DNA of 64,000 nt. Origin: Winogradskyella sp. J14-2. GTDB taxonomy: Bacteria; Bacteroidota; Bacteroidia; Flavobacteriales; Flavobacteriaceae. A program made the translations under genes and the position numbers. Shown here piece by piece: positions 25,067-33,212 of the stretch (position 1 is the stretch's first letter; every line of letters starts with the position of its first letter). The DNA lies in NCBI RefSeq assembly GCF_001971725.1, contig NZ_CP019388.1, positions 1 through 64,000 on the forward strand. The letters are read 5' to 3'. The notes beneath the pieces are model-generated. The model ran no database searches and had not been told where the DNA came from. It saw only the letters and a program-made list of their open reading frames with translations.

Positions 25067-25410
25067 AGTTCGGCCACGGATTTATAGCCAAGATCTTCAG
25101 CTGCAACTTCTAGGTAAGAGTCTAGCACCAAGGCATCCAGATCCTTTTTTAAGAGTAGTTTTTTAAGCTGTTCGATTTCTTTTTGCAGTGCTTTGATACG
25201 CGTTATTTCGTCTTTGGTTTTCACAGTTATTCTAGTGTTCATAAGGTCTTTGCGGTTGTACTTTTTTATCCATTCATTAATGGTGGTAGGTGCAATTCCA
25301 TAAGCCTTACCTAATTGATACTTGTTTAATTTTCCAGTTGTAAGTTCGTCTAAAATTTTCAGTTTGAAAGGTTCTGAATACCGTCTGATTACTTTGTCAT
25401 TTTTGTACAT
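25039..25410 (-). CDS. IS3-family transposase OrfA, copy 2
   Basis: Identical to the 123-residue OrfA of copy 1: HTH followed by a coiled coil. Overlaps OrfB by 28 nt at the frameshift region. Confidence 0.9.
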   Translation of the reverse strand: MYKNDKVIRRYSEPFKLKILDELTTGKLNKYQLGKAYGIAPTTINEWIKKYNRKDLMNTRITVKTKDEITRIKALQKEIEQLKKLLLKKDLDALVLDSYLEVAAEDLGYKSVAELKKKLRTKP

Positions 25411-25456
25411 AATGTTTAAAATTATGTAGCCTTTATTCAGGACGGGTCAGCATTAC

Positions 25457-25590
25457 ACACAACGGTTTTGTGTATGGTTAGTTGCGTGTTTCAGCAACTA
25501 ATTTAGTAAACAAAAACGAACGCGAGAAAATTCCGAAGGAATTTTCCAAATAAGCACTTACGAAGCAATTAATTATACACGTTGTTAGCC
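25457..25590 (-). repeat. attC-like site 21 (family B variant)
   Basis: ACACAACGG to CGTTGTTAGCC, 134 bp, central hairpin GAAAATTCCGAAGGAATTTTC (21 bp). Its opening core (TTACACACAAC) belongs to a cassette whose body was lost at the IS junction. Confidence 0.8.
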
Positions 25591-25601
25591 ACAGTATTTA
25601 C

Positions 25602-26147
25602 TCACGTTGTTGTTTTTCCATCGTAATATATGTAGTGCAAAGCTCTTATTGCATTCACACAATGATTTCCCCAATGAGTGGTAAATCCGAATTTCAATTG
25701 CCAAAGTCCATCTTCGATTGCCTCGTCTGTTCCGATTTGGTCTATTTTATAGAGTTCTTCTTTTAAATCCGTATAAATATCCGCAACATCATCGACTAAC
25801 CAACCTTGTGTTGGCTCGTTTTCATTTTCGTAAGTTGGGTCAAAAACTTCCCAATAAAAACATTCTTTTCCAAGTGAGGAAATCAGATTTACGTTCTGTT
25901 CTTTTAGTTTCTCTCTCGTAAAAGTTTCAAATTCCGATTTTTCGCTTGAGTGAATTAATTCGACCGATTTCAGAGAAATTCCAGCGTTATATATTTCAGT
26001 CAGTTTTTTATGGATTTCAGGATAAAATTCTTTTTCCTTTATTTCTTTATTTTCAATCAGTTCAATAAATCCACGAGCAACTTTTAGGAAATCTTGAGTT
26101 TCCTTTGATTCAAGTAATGATTGTATTTCTTTAGTCAAGTTTTGCAT
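25602..26147 (-). CDS. DUF5063 domain protein
   Basis: 181 residues with the DUF5063 layout: an N-terminal helical part TQDFLKVARGFIELIENKE, KEFYPEIHKKLTEIYNAG, and the C-terminal WQLKFGFTTHWGNHCVNAIR. Family function unknown. Single-gene cassette with ends TTAGCCACA/TGTGGCTAA. Confidence 0.75.
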   Translation of the reverse strand: MQNLTKEIQSLLESKETQDFLKVARGFIELIENKEIKEKEFYPEIHKKLTEIYNAGISLKSVELIHSSEKSEFETFTREKLKEQNVNLISSLGKECFYWEVFDPTYENENEPTQGWLVDDVADIYTDLKEELYKIDQIGTDEAIEDGLWQLKFGFTTHWGNHCVNAIRALHYIYYDGKTTT

Positions 26148-26162
26148 TCGTGGTCATATTGT

Positions 26163-26294
26163 GGCTAACGGTCTAGTGTATGATTTCGTTGCGTGTTTAA
26201 GCACTAAAGTTAGCAAATAAATCACAGATAGAAAGTCCGCGAGGACTTTCGTAAATAGGCTATAACTAGCAATGAATTATACACATTGTTGTGC
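26163..26294 (-). repeat. attC-like site 22 (family B)
   Basis: GGCTAACGG to CATTGTTGTGC, 132 bp, central GAAAGTCCGCGAGGACTTTC. Confidence 0.85.
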
Positions 26295-26302
26295 GTTCGT
26301 TT

Positions 26303-26728
26303 TTATTCCACTATGTTTATTTTCATTCCGTTAATTATTGCTCCGCTCTGCAATTCCGACTCAGTTTTTAATTCCGATGTAGGATTCCATTCTCTTAAAA
26401 GCAATTCGTTTTTCTCGTTCCAGCCAATTATTTTAAATCCTTGAGGAATTAATCCTTTTCCAAGGTCATTTTCCTTTTTTCCATTTTCAATAACTGACCA
26501 AAATATTCTTGAATATCCTAATCCGCCTTTGTCAAATTGATATTCGTAATATTTGTATTTTTTATTCGGTGAAATTGAATTAGAAAGGATAATCAAATTC
26601 GGCTCGTCCAAAGAGTGTTCAGAGTTAAAAACTTCCACAAGTTCATTCAAATCCGAGTTGATTTTAATTCCAATTCCGATTATTCCAAGTAGGACAAAAC
26701 CAACAATTATTAAAATCCATTTTTTCAT
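26303..26728 (-). CDS. membrane-anchored protein, unknown
   Basis: 141 residues with one N-terminal membrane helix (WILIIVGFVLLGIIGIGIKI) and a periplasmic part (YEYQFDKGGLGYSRIFWSVI). Follows the 90-residue membrane protein gene by 6 bp in a two-gene cassette. Family not recognised. Confidence 0.65.
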   Translation of the reverse strand: MKKWILIIVGFVLLGIIGIGIKINSDLNELVEVFNSEHSLDEPNLIILSNSISPNKKYKYYEYQFDKGGLGYSRIFWSVIENGKKENDLGKGLIPQGFKIIGWNEKNELLLREWNPTSELKTESELQSGAIINGMKINIVE

Positions 26729-26734
26729 TAAAAA

Positions 26735-27007
26735 TCAAGATTTTTTACTTTTTAGATTGCACAATAATTTCCAAATTCCAATTGAAATTATAAAAGCAAT
26801 TAGAAAATCAATAAATAAATATCCATAATAAGTTTCAGTTGGATTTTCTGGGCATTCAAAACACATTCCGCTCCATTTAATATGGAATGTGAAAGGAAAA
26901 CCATAAGTGTCATTTCCGTCAAATGGTGTTTCAATTTTCATAGTCACTAATGTTATGACTACGAATATGATAATTGTTAGAATTAATATTTGAATGACGG
27001 TTTTCAT
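26735..27007 (-). CDS. small membrane protein
   Basis: 90 residues with two hydrophobic helices (VIQILILTIIIFVVITLVTM and YLFIDFLIAFIISIGIW) and a loop with a C-x2-C pair (GMCFECPENP). First gene of a two-gene cassette. The ATG is about 12 bp from the cassette start, so no promoter fits in the cassette. Confidence 0.6.
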   Translation of the reverse strand: MKTVIQILILTIIIFVVITLVTMKIETPFDGNDTYGFPFTFHIKWSGMCFECPENPTETYYGYLFIDFLIAFIISIGIWKLLCNLKSKKS

Positions 27008-27014
27008 AAATGAC

Positions 27015-27144
27015 GCACAACGGTTCGGCTATGAACAGTTGCGTGGGTTAGCTCTGACTTTTGCAAATACATGACAAGCTGAAAATTGCGAAGGAATTTT
27101 CAGTATAAGCCTGTAATAGCAATTGTTTATAGCCATTGTTGTGG
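27015..27144 (-). repeat. attC-like site 23 (family A variant)
   Basis: GCACAACGG to CATTGTTGTGG, 130 bp. Apart from the opening core, same sequence as site 7, as expected for a duplicated cassette. Confidence 0.85.
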
Positions 27145-27155
27145 TGTCGTTTTTT

Positions 27156-27440
27156 CTACGCTGATATTGGTCTTACGTTTATCTGTCCGCCAATTGCTTT
27201 CAGCACTTTCATTATGGTTCCAAACTGTGGTTTTGCACCATCCGATAATGCTTTGTAGAGGCTTGGTCTGCTCATTCCAGTTTGTTCCGCTATTTTGGTC
27301 ATTCCGATTGCCTTTGCAATGTGACCGATTGCCACAATCAAATCAGAACTGTCTCCGTCTTCAAGAACCGTATTCAAGTATTCGGCAATCATTTCTTCGC
27401 TGTCCAAATAATCCGCTATGTCAAATTTTGTTGTCGCCAT
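27156..27440 (-). CDS. HigA-family antitoxin, copy 2
   Basis: Identical 94-residue protein to copy 1 at 10650 (HTH MTKIAEQTGMSRPSLYKALS). Lies 1 bp after its toxin. The complete 820-bp cassette, including operator and attC-like site, is repeated. Confidence 0.85.
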   Translation of the reverse strand: MATTKFDIADYLDSEEMIAEYLNTVLEDGDSSDLIVAIGHIAKAIGMTKIAEQTGMSRPSLYKALSDGAKPQFGTIMKVLKAIGGQINVRPISA

Positions 27441-27441
27441 T

Positions 27442-27744
27442 TTATTCGTCTTTTATTCTATTCCAGATTTCTTTCGCTTTTTTGATGTCCTTTTGTTGGG
27501 TCGATTTATCTCCACCAATCAAAAGAACAACAATTTGGTTTCCTTTTTCTTTGAAATATACTCTGTAACCTTTGGCGTAATTAATTCGCATTTCGCTTAT
27601 TCCATCTCCAACAGGTTTACAGTCTCCAAAATGTCCATCCGATTCGAGTTTCTGAATTCGGAAGAGGATTTTTGCTTTCGCTCTTAAATCTTTCAGCTTA
27701 CTAATCCACTTGTCAAATTCGGATGTCTTTTCGGTTCTTATCAT
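27442..27744 (-). CDS. RelE/HigB-type toxin, copy 2
   Basis: Identical 100-residue protein to the toxin at 10936. An intact duplicate with its own operator and promoter, so the cell carries two equal doses of this module in one array. Confidence 0.85.
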   Translation of the reverse strand: MIRTEKTSEFDKWISKLKDLRAKAKILFRIQKLESDGHFGDCKPVGDGISEMRINYAKGYRVYFKEKGNQIVVLLIGGDKSTQQKDIKKAKEIWNRIKDE

Positions 27745-27750
27745 TTAAAG

Positions 27751-27774
27751 TGTATCCATTTAGATACAAAAATA
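27751..27774 (-). promoter_or_regulatory. operator and -7 box of HigBA copy 2
   Basis: TGTATC-n6-GATACA at 27751-27768, overlapping the -7 box TATTTTTG at 27767-27774, identical to copy 1. Confidence 0.65.
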
Positions 27775-27834
27775 ATCAATTTTTTGGATTATAAAAAGGA
27801 AATTTGCGTTTGTAAAAAGGTGGTCTTAAATGCA

Positions 27835-27967
27835 CCACAACGGTTTAGTATAACCGTCAGTTACGGGTTAGTATGCGTTAATTTTCAGTTTGGCACAGAC
27901 GTTAGCAATTCCGAGTGGATTCGGACGTAGTCGAATCCGCCGTAATTGCGGTTATACATTGTTGTAG
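27835..27967 (-). repeat. attC-like site 24 (family D)
   Basis: CCACAACGG to CATTGTTGTAG, 133 bp, arms GTATAACCG / CGGTTATAC. Encodes the stop of the gene at 27952. Confidence 0.85.
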
Positions 27968-28524
27968 TGCGTTTTTATTTTTTCTATTACGTTGTCAGTC
28001 AATATAGTCAATTCAATTTTTTCCGATTTCCAACTGCGGTCAATTTGTTTTCCGACGTTAGTTGAGAAAATATCCCAGTTCAAATTCATACTCTGTCCAA
28101 GTAAAGTAATTGTTTTTCGCAAGTCGTGATTATTTTTTTCCAATTCGGTCATTATCCATTTCCCAATTCCGTAAGCTGATTTAAGGTCTTCTGAAAAACT
28201 CAGATAGTATTTGGGAATGTCATTTTCATAAATCACGTCTTCGTTAAATTCCAATTCCAAAAAAGGAAAGAAGCGTTCATTTTCTTTTCCCTCAATTAGA
28301 TATGATTCCGTTTCGAGAGTTATTTTTTCGGTTCGGTTTTTTAGATATTCAGATGTTTTTCCATTCCAACCGCATTTTATGCAATTCCCATTATCGAATA
28401 TGTGTTCGCAATTCGGATATCCATATAATTCGTGAGCACAATTCGGACATAATTCAGCCATTTCCGAATTATTTCTAAAATAGTCAGATTCACATTCGAC
28501 ACAAACTGCTTTTTCTTGATTCAT
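27952..28524 (-). CDS. zinc-ribbon protein, unknown function
   Basis: 190 residues from the ATG at 28524; the longer frame only adds site-encoded residues. The N-terminus has CVECES...LCPNCAHE and then CEHIF...CIKCGW, two to three C-x2-C pairs typical of zinc ribbons. The C-terminal half is a helical domain (YGIGKWIMTELEKNNHDLRK) without recognised relatives. The last residues YNNV and the stop come from the attC-like site. Confidence 0.65.
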   Translation of the reverse strand: MNQEKAVCVECESDYFRNNSEMAELCPNCAHELYGYPNCEHIFDNGNCIKCGWNGKTSEYLKNRTEKITLETESYLIEGKENERFFPFLELEFNEDVIYENDIPKYYLSFSEDLKSAYGIGKWIMTELEKNNHDLRKTITLLGQSMNLNWDIFSTNVGKQIDRSWKSEKIELTILTDNVIEKIKTHYNNV

Positions 28525-28541
28525 CGGTTTTTTCAAATGCA

Positions 28542-28732
28542 CTACAACGGTTTTGTATATGGATCGTAGCGTGTAAATTAGCGATAACTTTTCGGTTAAG
28601 CACAAGCCATATTTTTGATTTTTATGTTTTAAATTCTTGTAAATATAACAAATTAAAAATATGGCGAATTCGCAAAAAACCTTAACTTCGATTAAGCAAC
28701 TAACTAGCTATGAGCTATATACGTTGTTGTGG
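28542..28732 (-). repeat. attC-like site 25 (family C)
   Basis: CTACAACGG to CGTTGTTGTGG, 191 bp, with a degenerate inner stem CCATATTTTTGATTTT / AAATTAAAAATATGG. Confidence 0.8.
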
Positions 28733-28742
28733 TGTCGTTTTT

Positions 28743-29027
28743 TCACGCTGACATTGGTTTCACGTTAATTTGTCCGCCGATAGCTTTCAACACTTTCATT
28801 ATTGTTCCGAATTGCGGTTTCGCTCCTTCAGATAATGCCTTGTAAAGACTCGGTCTGCTCATTCCAGTTTTTTCCGCAATTTTAGTCATTCCAATTGCCT
28901 TTGCGATATGTCCGATTGCCACAATCAAATCAGAACTTTCGCCATCTTCAAGAACTGTATTCAGATATTCAGCAATCATTTCTTCGCTGTCCAAATAGTC
29001 TGCTATATCAAATTTAGTTGTTTCCAT
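28743..29027 (-). CDS. HigA-family antitoxin, diverged copy 3
   Basis: 94 residues, close to copies 1 and 2 but with substitutions (METTKFDIADYL, AEKTGMSRPSLYKALSEG, INVKPMSA). Intact, although its toxin gene is frameshifted. It could still repress its own operon and perhaps cross-neutralise the other two toxins, since most residues are the same. That is inference. Confidence 0.8.
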   Translation of the reverse strand: METTKFDIADYLDSEEMIAEYLNTVLEDGESSDLIVAIGHIAKAIGMTKIAEKTGMSRPSLYKALSEGAKPQFGTIMKVLKAIGGQINVKPMSA

Positions 29028-29028
29028 A

Positions 29029-29330
29029 TCAATCCTCTTTTATTCTGTTCCAGATTTTTTTCGCTTTCTCGATGTCCTTTTGTTGGGTAGATTTATCTCC
29101 ACCAATTAAAAGAATTACGATTTTATCATCTTTTCTTTAAAATAAACTCTGTAGCCTTTTGCGTAATTAATTCGCATTTCGCTAATTCCATCTCCAACAG
29201 GCTTACAATCTCCAAAATGCTCGTCAGTTTCAAGTTTCTGAATTCGGAAAAGTATTTTAGATTTCGCACGTATATCTTTCAGCTTTCTAATCCACTTATC
29301 AAATTCAGGTGTCTTTTTAGTGATAATCAT
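29029..29330 (-). pseudogene. RelE/HigB-type toxin, frameshifted copy 3
   Basis: The first 66 residues match the intact toxins up to RVYFKEK. A single-base loss near 29130 then gives an early stop after KMIKS. In the shifted frame the rest is preserved: KIVILLIGGDKSTQQKDIEK and AKKIWNRIKED with stop at 29029. The toxin is therefore inactivated by one frameshift while the antitoxin stays intact. Confidence 0.85.
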
Positions 29331-29334
29331 TTAT

Positions 29335-29358
29335 TGTATCCAATTAGATACAAAATTA
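29335..29358 (-). promoter_or_regulatory. operator and -7 box of the diverged HigBA copy
   Basis: TGTATC-CAATTA-GATACA (29335-29352) overlaps the -7 box TAATTTTG (29351-29358). Spacer and flanks differ from copies 1 and 2, but the palindrome arms and the -7 overlap are conserved. Confidence 0.6.
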
Positions 29359-29420
29359 AACATTTTTTTTGGATTTCTGAAATGGTTTGTCCTTAAAGCG
29401 AAAAGTTGGTCTAAAATGCA

Positions 29421-29614
29421 CCACAACGGTTTTGTATATAGCTCGTAGCGTGTAAATTAGCGGTTATTTTTCGGTTAAGAACGAGCCGAATTTTTTAATT
29501 TTCTTATTATCTTTTTTTATCAATAAGCCAAATCAAAAAATTTGGCGGACTTGCAAATATGCCATAACTTAGATTAAGCAACTAACAAGCTATGAGCTAT
29601 ATACGTTGTTGTAT
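29421..29614 (-). repeat. attC-like site 26 (family C)
   Basis: CCACAACGG to CGTTGTTGTAT, 194 bp, inner stem CCGAATTTTTTAATTT / AAATCAAAAAATTTGG. Confidence 0.85.
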
Positions 29615-29624
29615 GCAGTACTTG

Positions 29625-30386
29625 TTACGCAATGTCTTTTTCGTTTGTGTTGATAATTATTGTACTTTTTAATTTGCCAGATTTACTTATCTTAATACCT
29701 GTTATACCATATCCATAACATGAACCTGTATCGATATTCCAAGAGTTTGATGATTCATTAAATTTTGGTTCGTTTTTCATAAGCGGTGTATGTCCGTGTA
29801 TTTGAAGTTTACCAATATTTTTTAATTCTTTTCTATTCCATAGAACTCCATGCATATTGTTTTCGTTATATGGATTGTTTGATTCGGAAATTCCAGCGTG
29901 CGTTACCAAAATATTGTTTGTTTCAAATTTCAATGGTAAATTCATAAACCAACTTGATGTTTCCTCAATGTCAATTTTTTGTTTTTTGAACTCATTAATT
30001 GTTTTTTGACCACATTGCTCTATCCAATTTTTATTTTCTCCATTTATAACATATTCGACAAATTCTAATTCGTGATTACCCTTTATGATTATGCAATTAT
30101 TATAGTTTTGTTCTATTTCACGACATTTTTTAACTACGAGTGTACTAAAATTTCCTCGGTCAATTAGGTCTCCAACAAATATTAAATACTCTTTTTCCGA
30201 GTTCCATTTTTTTAAAATTTCTACTAAGGTGTAGTAGCAACCATGAACATCTCCGATAATAAAATAGTCCATTAATTCGTTTTTCAATTCAGAATCGTTA
30301 TTGGCAAAAGATTTATCCTTAAAAATCACTAATCCAAATGTAGTTACAAATATTTGCTTCAACCATTTCCTTCGATTTAAACCCAT
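29625..30386 (-). CDS. metallophosphoesterase (PPP-type phosphatase)
   Basis: 253 residues. The calcineurin-type metal motifs are in order: IIGDVHGCYY (GDxHG), LIFVGDLIDRGN (GDxxDRG), IIKGNHELEF (GNHE), LVTHAGISE and IHGHTPL. The N-terminus MGLNRRKWLKQIFVTTFGLV with paired arginines followed by a hydrophobic stretch looks like a Tat or other export signal, so the enzyme probably acts outside the cytoplasm. Substrate unknown. Single-gene cassette. Confidence 0.8.
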   Translation of the reverse strand: MGLNRRKWLKQIFVTTFGLVIFKDKSFANNDSELKNELMDYFIIGDVHGCYYTLVEILKKWNSEKEYLIFVGDLIDRGNFSTLVVKKCREIEQNYNNCIIIKGNHELEFVEYVINGENKNWIEQCGQKTINEFKKQKIDIEETSSWFMNLPLKFETNNILVTHAGISESNNPYNENNMHGVLWNRKELKNIGKLQIHGHTPLMKNEPKFNESSNSWNIDTGSCYGYGITGIKISKSGKLKSTIIINTNEKDIA

Positions 30387-30419
30387 AACTTAAAGTTTTG
30401 AACTGAGTTGATGTATTGC

Positions 30420-30548
30420 ATACAACGGTCTTGTGTATGGCTCGTTGCGGGAAATCAGCTATGATTTTCCGCCGTAATCGAAAGATAGCAAATTGCAATG
30501 AATTCCGATTAGGAATTCAGCCGCAATGAGCTATACACCTTGTTGTAC
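30420..30548 (-). repeat. attC-like site 27 (family F)
   Basis: ATACAACGG to CTTGTTGTAC, 129 bp, arms GTGTATGGCTCGTTGCGG / CCGCAATGAGCTATACAC, central AATTCCGATTAGGAATT. Confidence 0.85.
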
Positions 30549-31172
30549 TGCGTTTTTTAATTTCCATATTTCATTCGTTTCCACTATCTCAAATTGTATA
30601 ATTCCATATGATTTACTCCAATAAAGTTTATCAATTGGATAAATTCCTTTGTAAAACATTTTCGAAAACTTGTCTTTTGGTCTTTCAAATCTTTTACTTC
30701 TTTCTAAAACTACAACGTCATCGTATTCAATTCCGTTTACATTGAGTTTTGTGGTATTCAGTTCATTTATTTCTTCAAGGTTCGTTCCGTGAACATAATT
30801 CTTTCCGTTAATTCTAATGTTCCATCTGATGTTTGTGTCAAAAGAGAAATTTTCTGTGTCGAGATAAATCAATTCATCGCAGCTTTTACAGTCCGAATTA
30901 TTTGTGTGTACTCTTAATAATTCCGTGTTTTTCGCCCAAAACATATCTCCCAAATTCGGTGGGCGTTTTACTAAAGTTAATTCAGTAATTTTAATAGTAT
31001 CAATATCCGATTTGTTTGACTCAAAAATCAATTCGTCATTTTTCTCATATGGAATAATTGCCTTTTCTTTTTCAGTCAGACTTTTTGTTCGAAACATATT
31101 AGTCAAAACATAGCCTACAAATAGAATCAGCATTAAAGCAATTATATGTTTTGTTTTGAATTTGGATTTCAT
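30531..31172 (-). CDS. single-pass membrane protein, unknown
   Basis: 213 residues from the ATG at 31172 (a TTG at 31184 in the CATTTGAG leader is the alternative). N-terminal membrane helix HIIALMLILFVGYVLTNMF, then a periplasmic domain with a C-x2-C pair (NSDCKSCDELIY). The tail NAVQQGV and stop are encoded by the attC-like site. Family not recognised. Confidence 0.65.
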   Translation of the reverse strand: MKSKFKTKHIIALMLILFVGYVLTNMFRTKSLTEKEKAIIPYEKNDELIFESNKSDIDTIKITELTLVKRPPNLGDMFWAKNTELLRVHTNNSDCKSCDELIYLDTENFSFDTNIRWNIRINGKNYVHGTNLEEINELNTTKLNVNGIEYDDVVVLERSKRFERPKDKFSKMFYKGIYPIDKLYWSKSYGIIQFEIVETNEIWKLKNAVQQGV

Positions 31173-31189
31173 TTCGTCACTCAAATGCA

Positions 31190-31321
31190 GTACAACGGTT
31201 CGTATAACCGTCAGTTACGGCTAAATTTACGTTAAATTTCGGTTAGCACGGACGGCAGCAATTACGTAGTGGATTCGGACGTAGTCGAATCCGCCGTAAT
31301 TGCGGTTATACATTGTTGTAC
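31190..31321 (-). repeat. attC-like site 28 (family D)
   Basis: GTACAACGG to CATTGTTGTAC, 132 bp, arms GTATAACCG / CGGTTATAC. Confidence 0.85.
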
Positions 31322-31329
31322 ACCGTTTT

Positions 31330-31845
31330 TTATTCAGTTGGGATTTTATATTTTCCATCTATTAATTCCCAATTATTTTTCTTTCGGTCAAACACAAATC
31401 TCATATCAGGTACGTAGCCATTTGTTCCGCCACAATCTAATGCAAAATCCGCTTTTTTAAATTTCAGTCCATTATTGAAATGAATTTTCCGCTTTCCAGT
31501 AACATTTACAATTCCAAAATTCACGTCAACTGTGTCAATTCCGATTATTTTGTGAGTCAGACGTAAAATCCGAATTGTCTTTTTCTGTTTAATAGATAAG
31601 TCAATTAGCTCTTCATTGGTCAAAAACTTATATCGGTCAGATACATTCAGCTTGGAAATCCGTTGTCCAATTTCGTTTAGCTCGATATATTTCCATCCGC
31701 TTGAGAGTAAAAGGTCAAATCTGTTGTTTAGGGCTTTGACATAAATACTATCCAATTCGGTTTTTTCAATCGAATTCAGTTCGTTTTCTTGTCCAAAAGA
31801 CAAAAATCCGATTAGGGTCAATATTATTGTGAATGCTGTTTTCAA
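31330..31845 (-). CDS. secreted hypothetical protein
   Basis: 171 residues, TTG start. Signal peptide KTAFTIILTLIGFLSFGQ with likely cleavage near the FGQ. The mature part is helical then β-rich (VDVNFGIVNVTGKRKIHFNN, MRFVFDRKKNNWELIDGKY), reminiscent of small periplasmic proteins of flavobacteria; family not recognised. Single-gene cassette. Confidence 0.65.
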   Translation of the reverse strand: MKTAFTIILTLIGFLSFGQENELNSIEKTELDSIYVKALNNRFDLLLSSGWKYIELNEIGQRISKLNVSDRYKFLTNEELIDLSIKQKKTIRILRLTHKIIGIDTVDVNFGIVNVTGKRKIHFNNGLKFKKADFALDCGGTNGYVPDMRFVFDRKKNNWELIDGKYKIPTE

Positions 31846-31850
31846 ATGGT

Positions 31851-31982
31851 GTACAACGGTTTTGTGTATGATTTCGTTGCGTGTTTAAGCACTAAAGTTA
31901 GCAAATAAACCACAGATAGAAAGTCCGAGAGGACTTTCGTAAGTAGGCTATAACTAGCAATGAATTATACACATTGTTACCT
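31851..31982 (-). repeat. attC-like site 29 (family B)
   Basis: GTACAACGG to CATTGTTACCT, 132 bp, central GAAAGTCCGAGAGGACTTTC. Confidence 0.85.
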
Positions 31983-31998
31983 GCTGGCTTTATTTAAT

Positions 31999-32598
31999 TC
32001 AGTTTATTTTATAAATCATTTCATAATCGTGTGCCGTCACGAACATTGGATAATTACTCCATTTTTTTTCACTTTCTTTTGCTTTTTTATAAGTTTCCCG
32101 AAAAAGCTCTTGTAAACGTAAAATGATTAATAATTCCGAAACTTCATATGCTTGCTCAATTTCGGGAATGTCGAATTTTTGATTTCTATAAACGTCCTCG
32201 TAAACTTTTTGAAGGTTTTCAAATCCAATAATTGTCAAATCCTTATTCGTATGATGCTCAAAGTCCGCTAACCATTCATAATCCTCATTTCCGATTTCAC
32301 TAAAAGAAAATAGGTCTATAAACCATCTATCATAATTTATAGTAAATCCGTTCATTTCGCAGTAAAAGGCTTTTAGCTTTTTTGAAAAACTAAAAGTGTA
32401 TTTCAGTTTTACACTTGAATAGAATTTGGAAATAAATTCACTTAATTCCGATTCCAAATGCAGAAGATTCATTCCAATTAATTGATGAAATTCCGTTTCA
32501 GGAATCTTGCTCAATTCCGATTCCGCAATTTTTATCGCAGAATCTAAATCATTCCGCTTTACATATTCATTAAGTTTATCTTCTAAATCAAAGTTCAT
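31999..32598 (-). CDS. hypothetical protein next to DUF2750
   Basis: 199 residues, acidic, soluble, unrecognised. Helical N-terminus (DLDSAIKIAESELSKIPETE) suggests a TPR-like or SMI1/KNR4-type immunity arrangement, but no motif is decisive. Its start shares one base with the stop of the DUF2750 gene, so the two are translationally coupled in one cassette. Confidence 0.6.
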   Translation of the reverse strand: MNFDLEDKLNEYVKRNDLDSAIKIAESELSKIPETEFHQLIGMNLLHLESELSEFISKFYSSVKLKYTFSFSKKLKAFYCEMNGFTINYDRWFIDLFSFSEIGNEDYEWLADFEHHTNKDLTIIGFENLQKVYEDVYRNQKFDIPEIEQAYEVSELLIILRLQELFRETYKKAKESEKKWSNYPMFVTAHDYEMIYKIN

Positions 32599-33053
32599 TA
32601 GTTTTTTGATTCTTTTACTTGTTTTTCCAAGTCCGCAATTCCATTAAACTTTCTAAAATTCAAATCCTTTCCAATTGATTTTAATTCAGATGTCAATTCT
32701 AAAATTAAGTCCAAAGGCTCGATTTCGTGCCCAAAAAGATTTTGGTCAAATTGAGTTCCAATTAACAGTCCATCATTAGCCATTCCAACACACCAATTTT
32801 CCATAAATTCAGCTAATGGAATTTCAGTTACGTTATATTTTTTCCATTCGTCTTTCGCACAAGATTTAGCTCGAACCTTTTCCGCCCAAAAGCATATCAT
32901 TCCGATTGGGTTTCCATCATCATCCTCAAATTGGGTCGAACTTGATGTTGCAAATCCATTTTTACTTTTCAGTCCGTATACTATTCCGTTTTCAGAAACT
33001 GTCTTTATAAATTTCTGATGTCGGTTTTTCAATGTGATTGAATCTTGGAACAT
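32598..33053 (-). CDS. DUF2750 domain protein
   Basis: 151 residues. The order matches DUF2750: KFIKTVSENGIVYGLKSKNG, ICFWAEKVRAKSCAKDEW, LAEFMENWCVGMANDGLLIG. Family function unknown; members are often in mobile or toxin-immunity settings. First gene of a two-gene cassette. Confidence 0.75.
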   Translation of the reverse strand: MFQDSITLKNRHQKFIKTVSENGIVYGLKSKNGFATSSSTQFEDDDGNPIGMICFWAEKVRAKSCAKDEWKKYNVTEIPLAEFMENWCVGMANDGLLIGTQFDQNLFGHEIEPLDLILELTSELKSIGKDLNFRKFNGIADLEKQVKESKN

Positions 33054-33071
33054 AGTTTTTTTTCAGCTTGC

Positions 33072-33200
33072 AGGTAACGGTTTTGTGTATGGCTCGTTGC
33101 GGAAAATCAGCTATGATTTTCCGCCGTGACCGAAAGATAGCAAATTGCAATGAATTCCGATTAGGAATTCAGCCGCAATGAGCTATACACGTTGTTGTGC
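33072..33200 (-). repeat. attC-like site 30 (family F)
   Basis: AGGTAACGG to CGTTGTTGTGC, 129 bp, central AATTCCGATTAGGAATT. Confidence 0.85.
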
Positions 33201-33212
33201 AACGTATTTTTT

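Larger units (their letters stand above)
24150..25449 (-). mobile_element. IS3-family insertion sequence, copy 2
   Basis: 1300 bp, same termini as copy 1 (TGTCTAGTCCTGAA left, TTCAGGACGGGTCA right). The flanking triplets are AAA (left) and GCA (right), so there is no target duplication, and the flanking cassette ends do not match each other. This copy marks a past deletion or recombination rather than a simple insertion. Confidence 0.95.
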
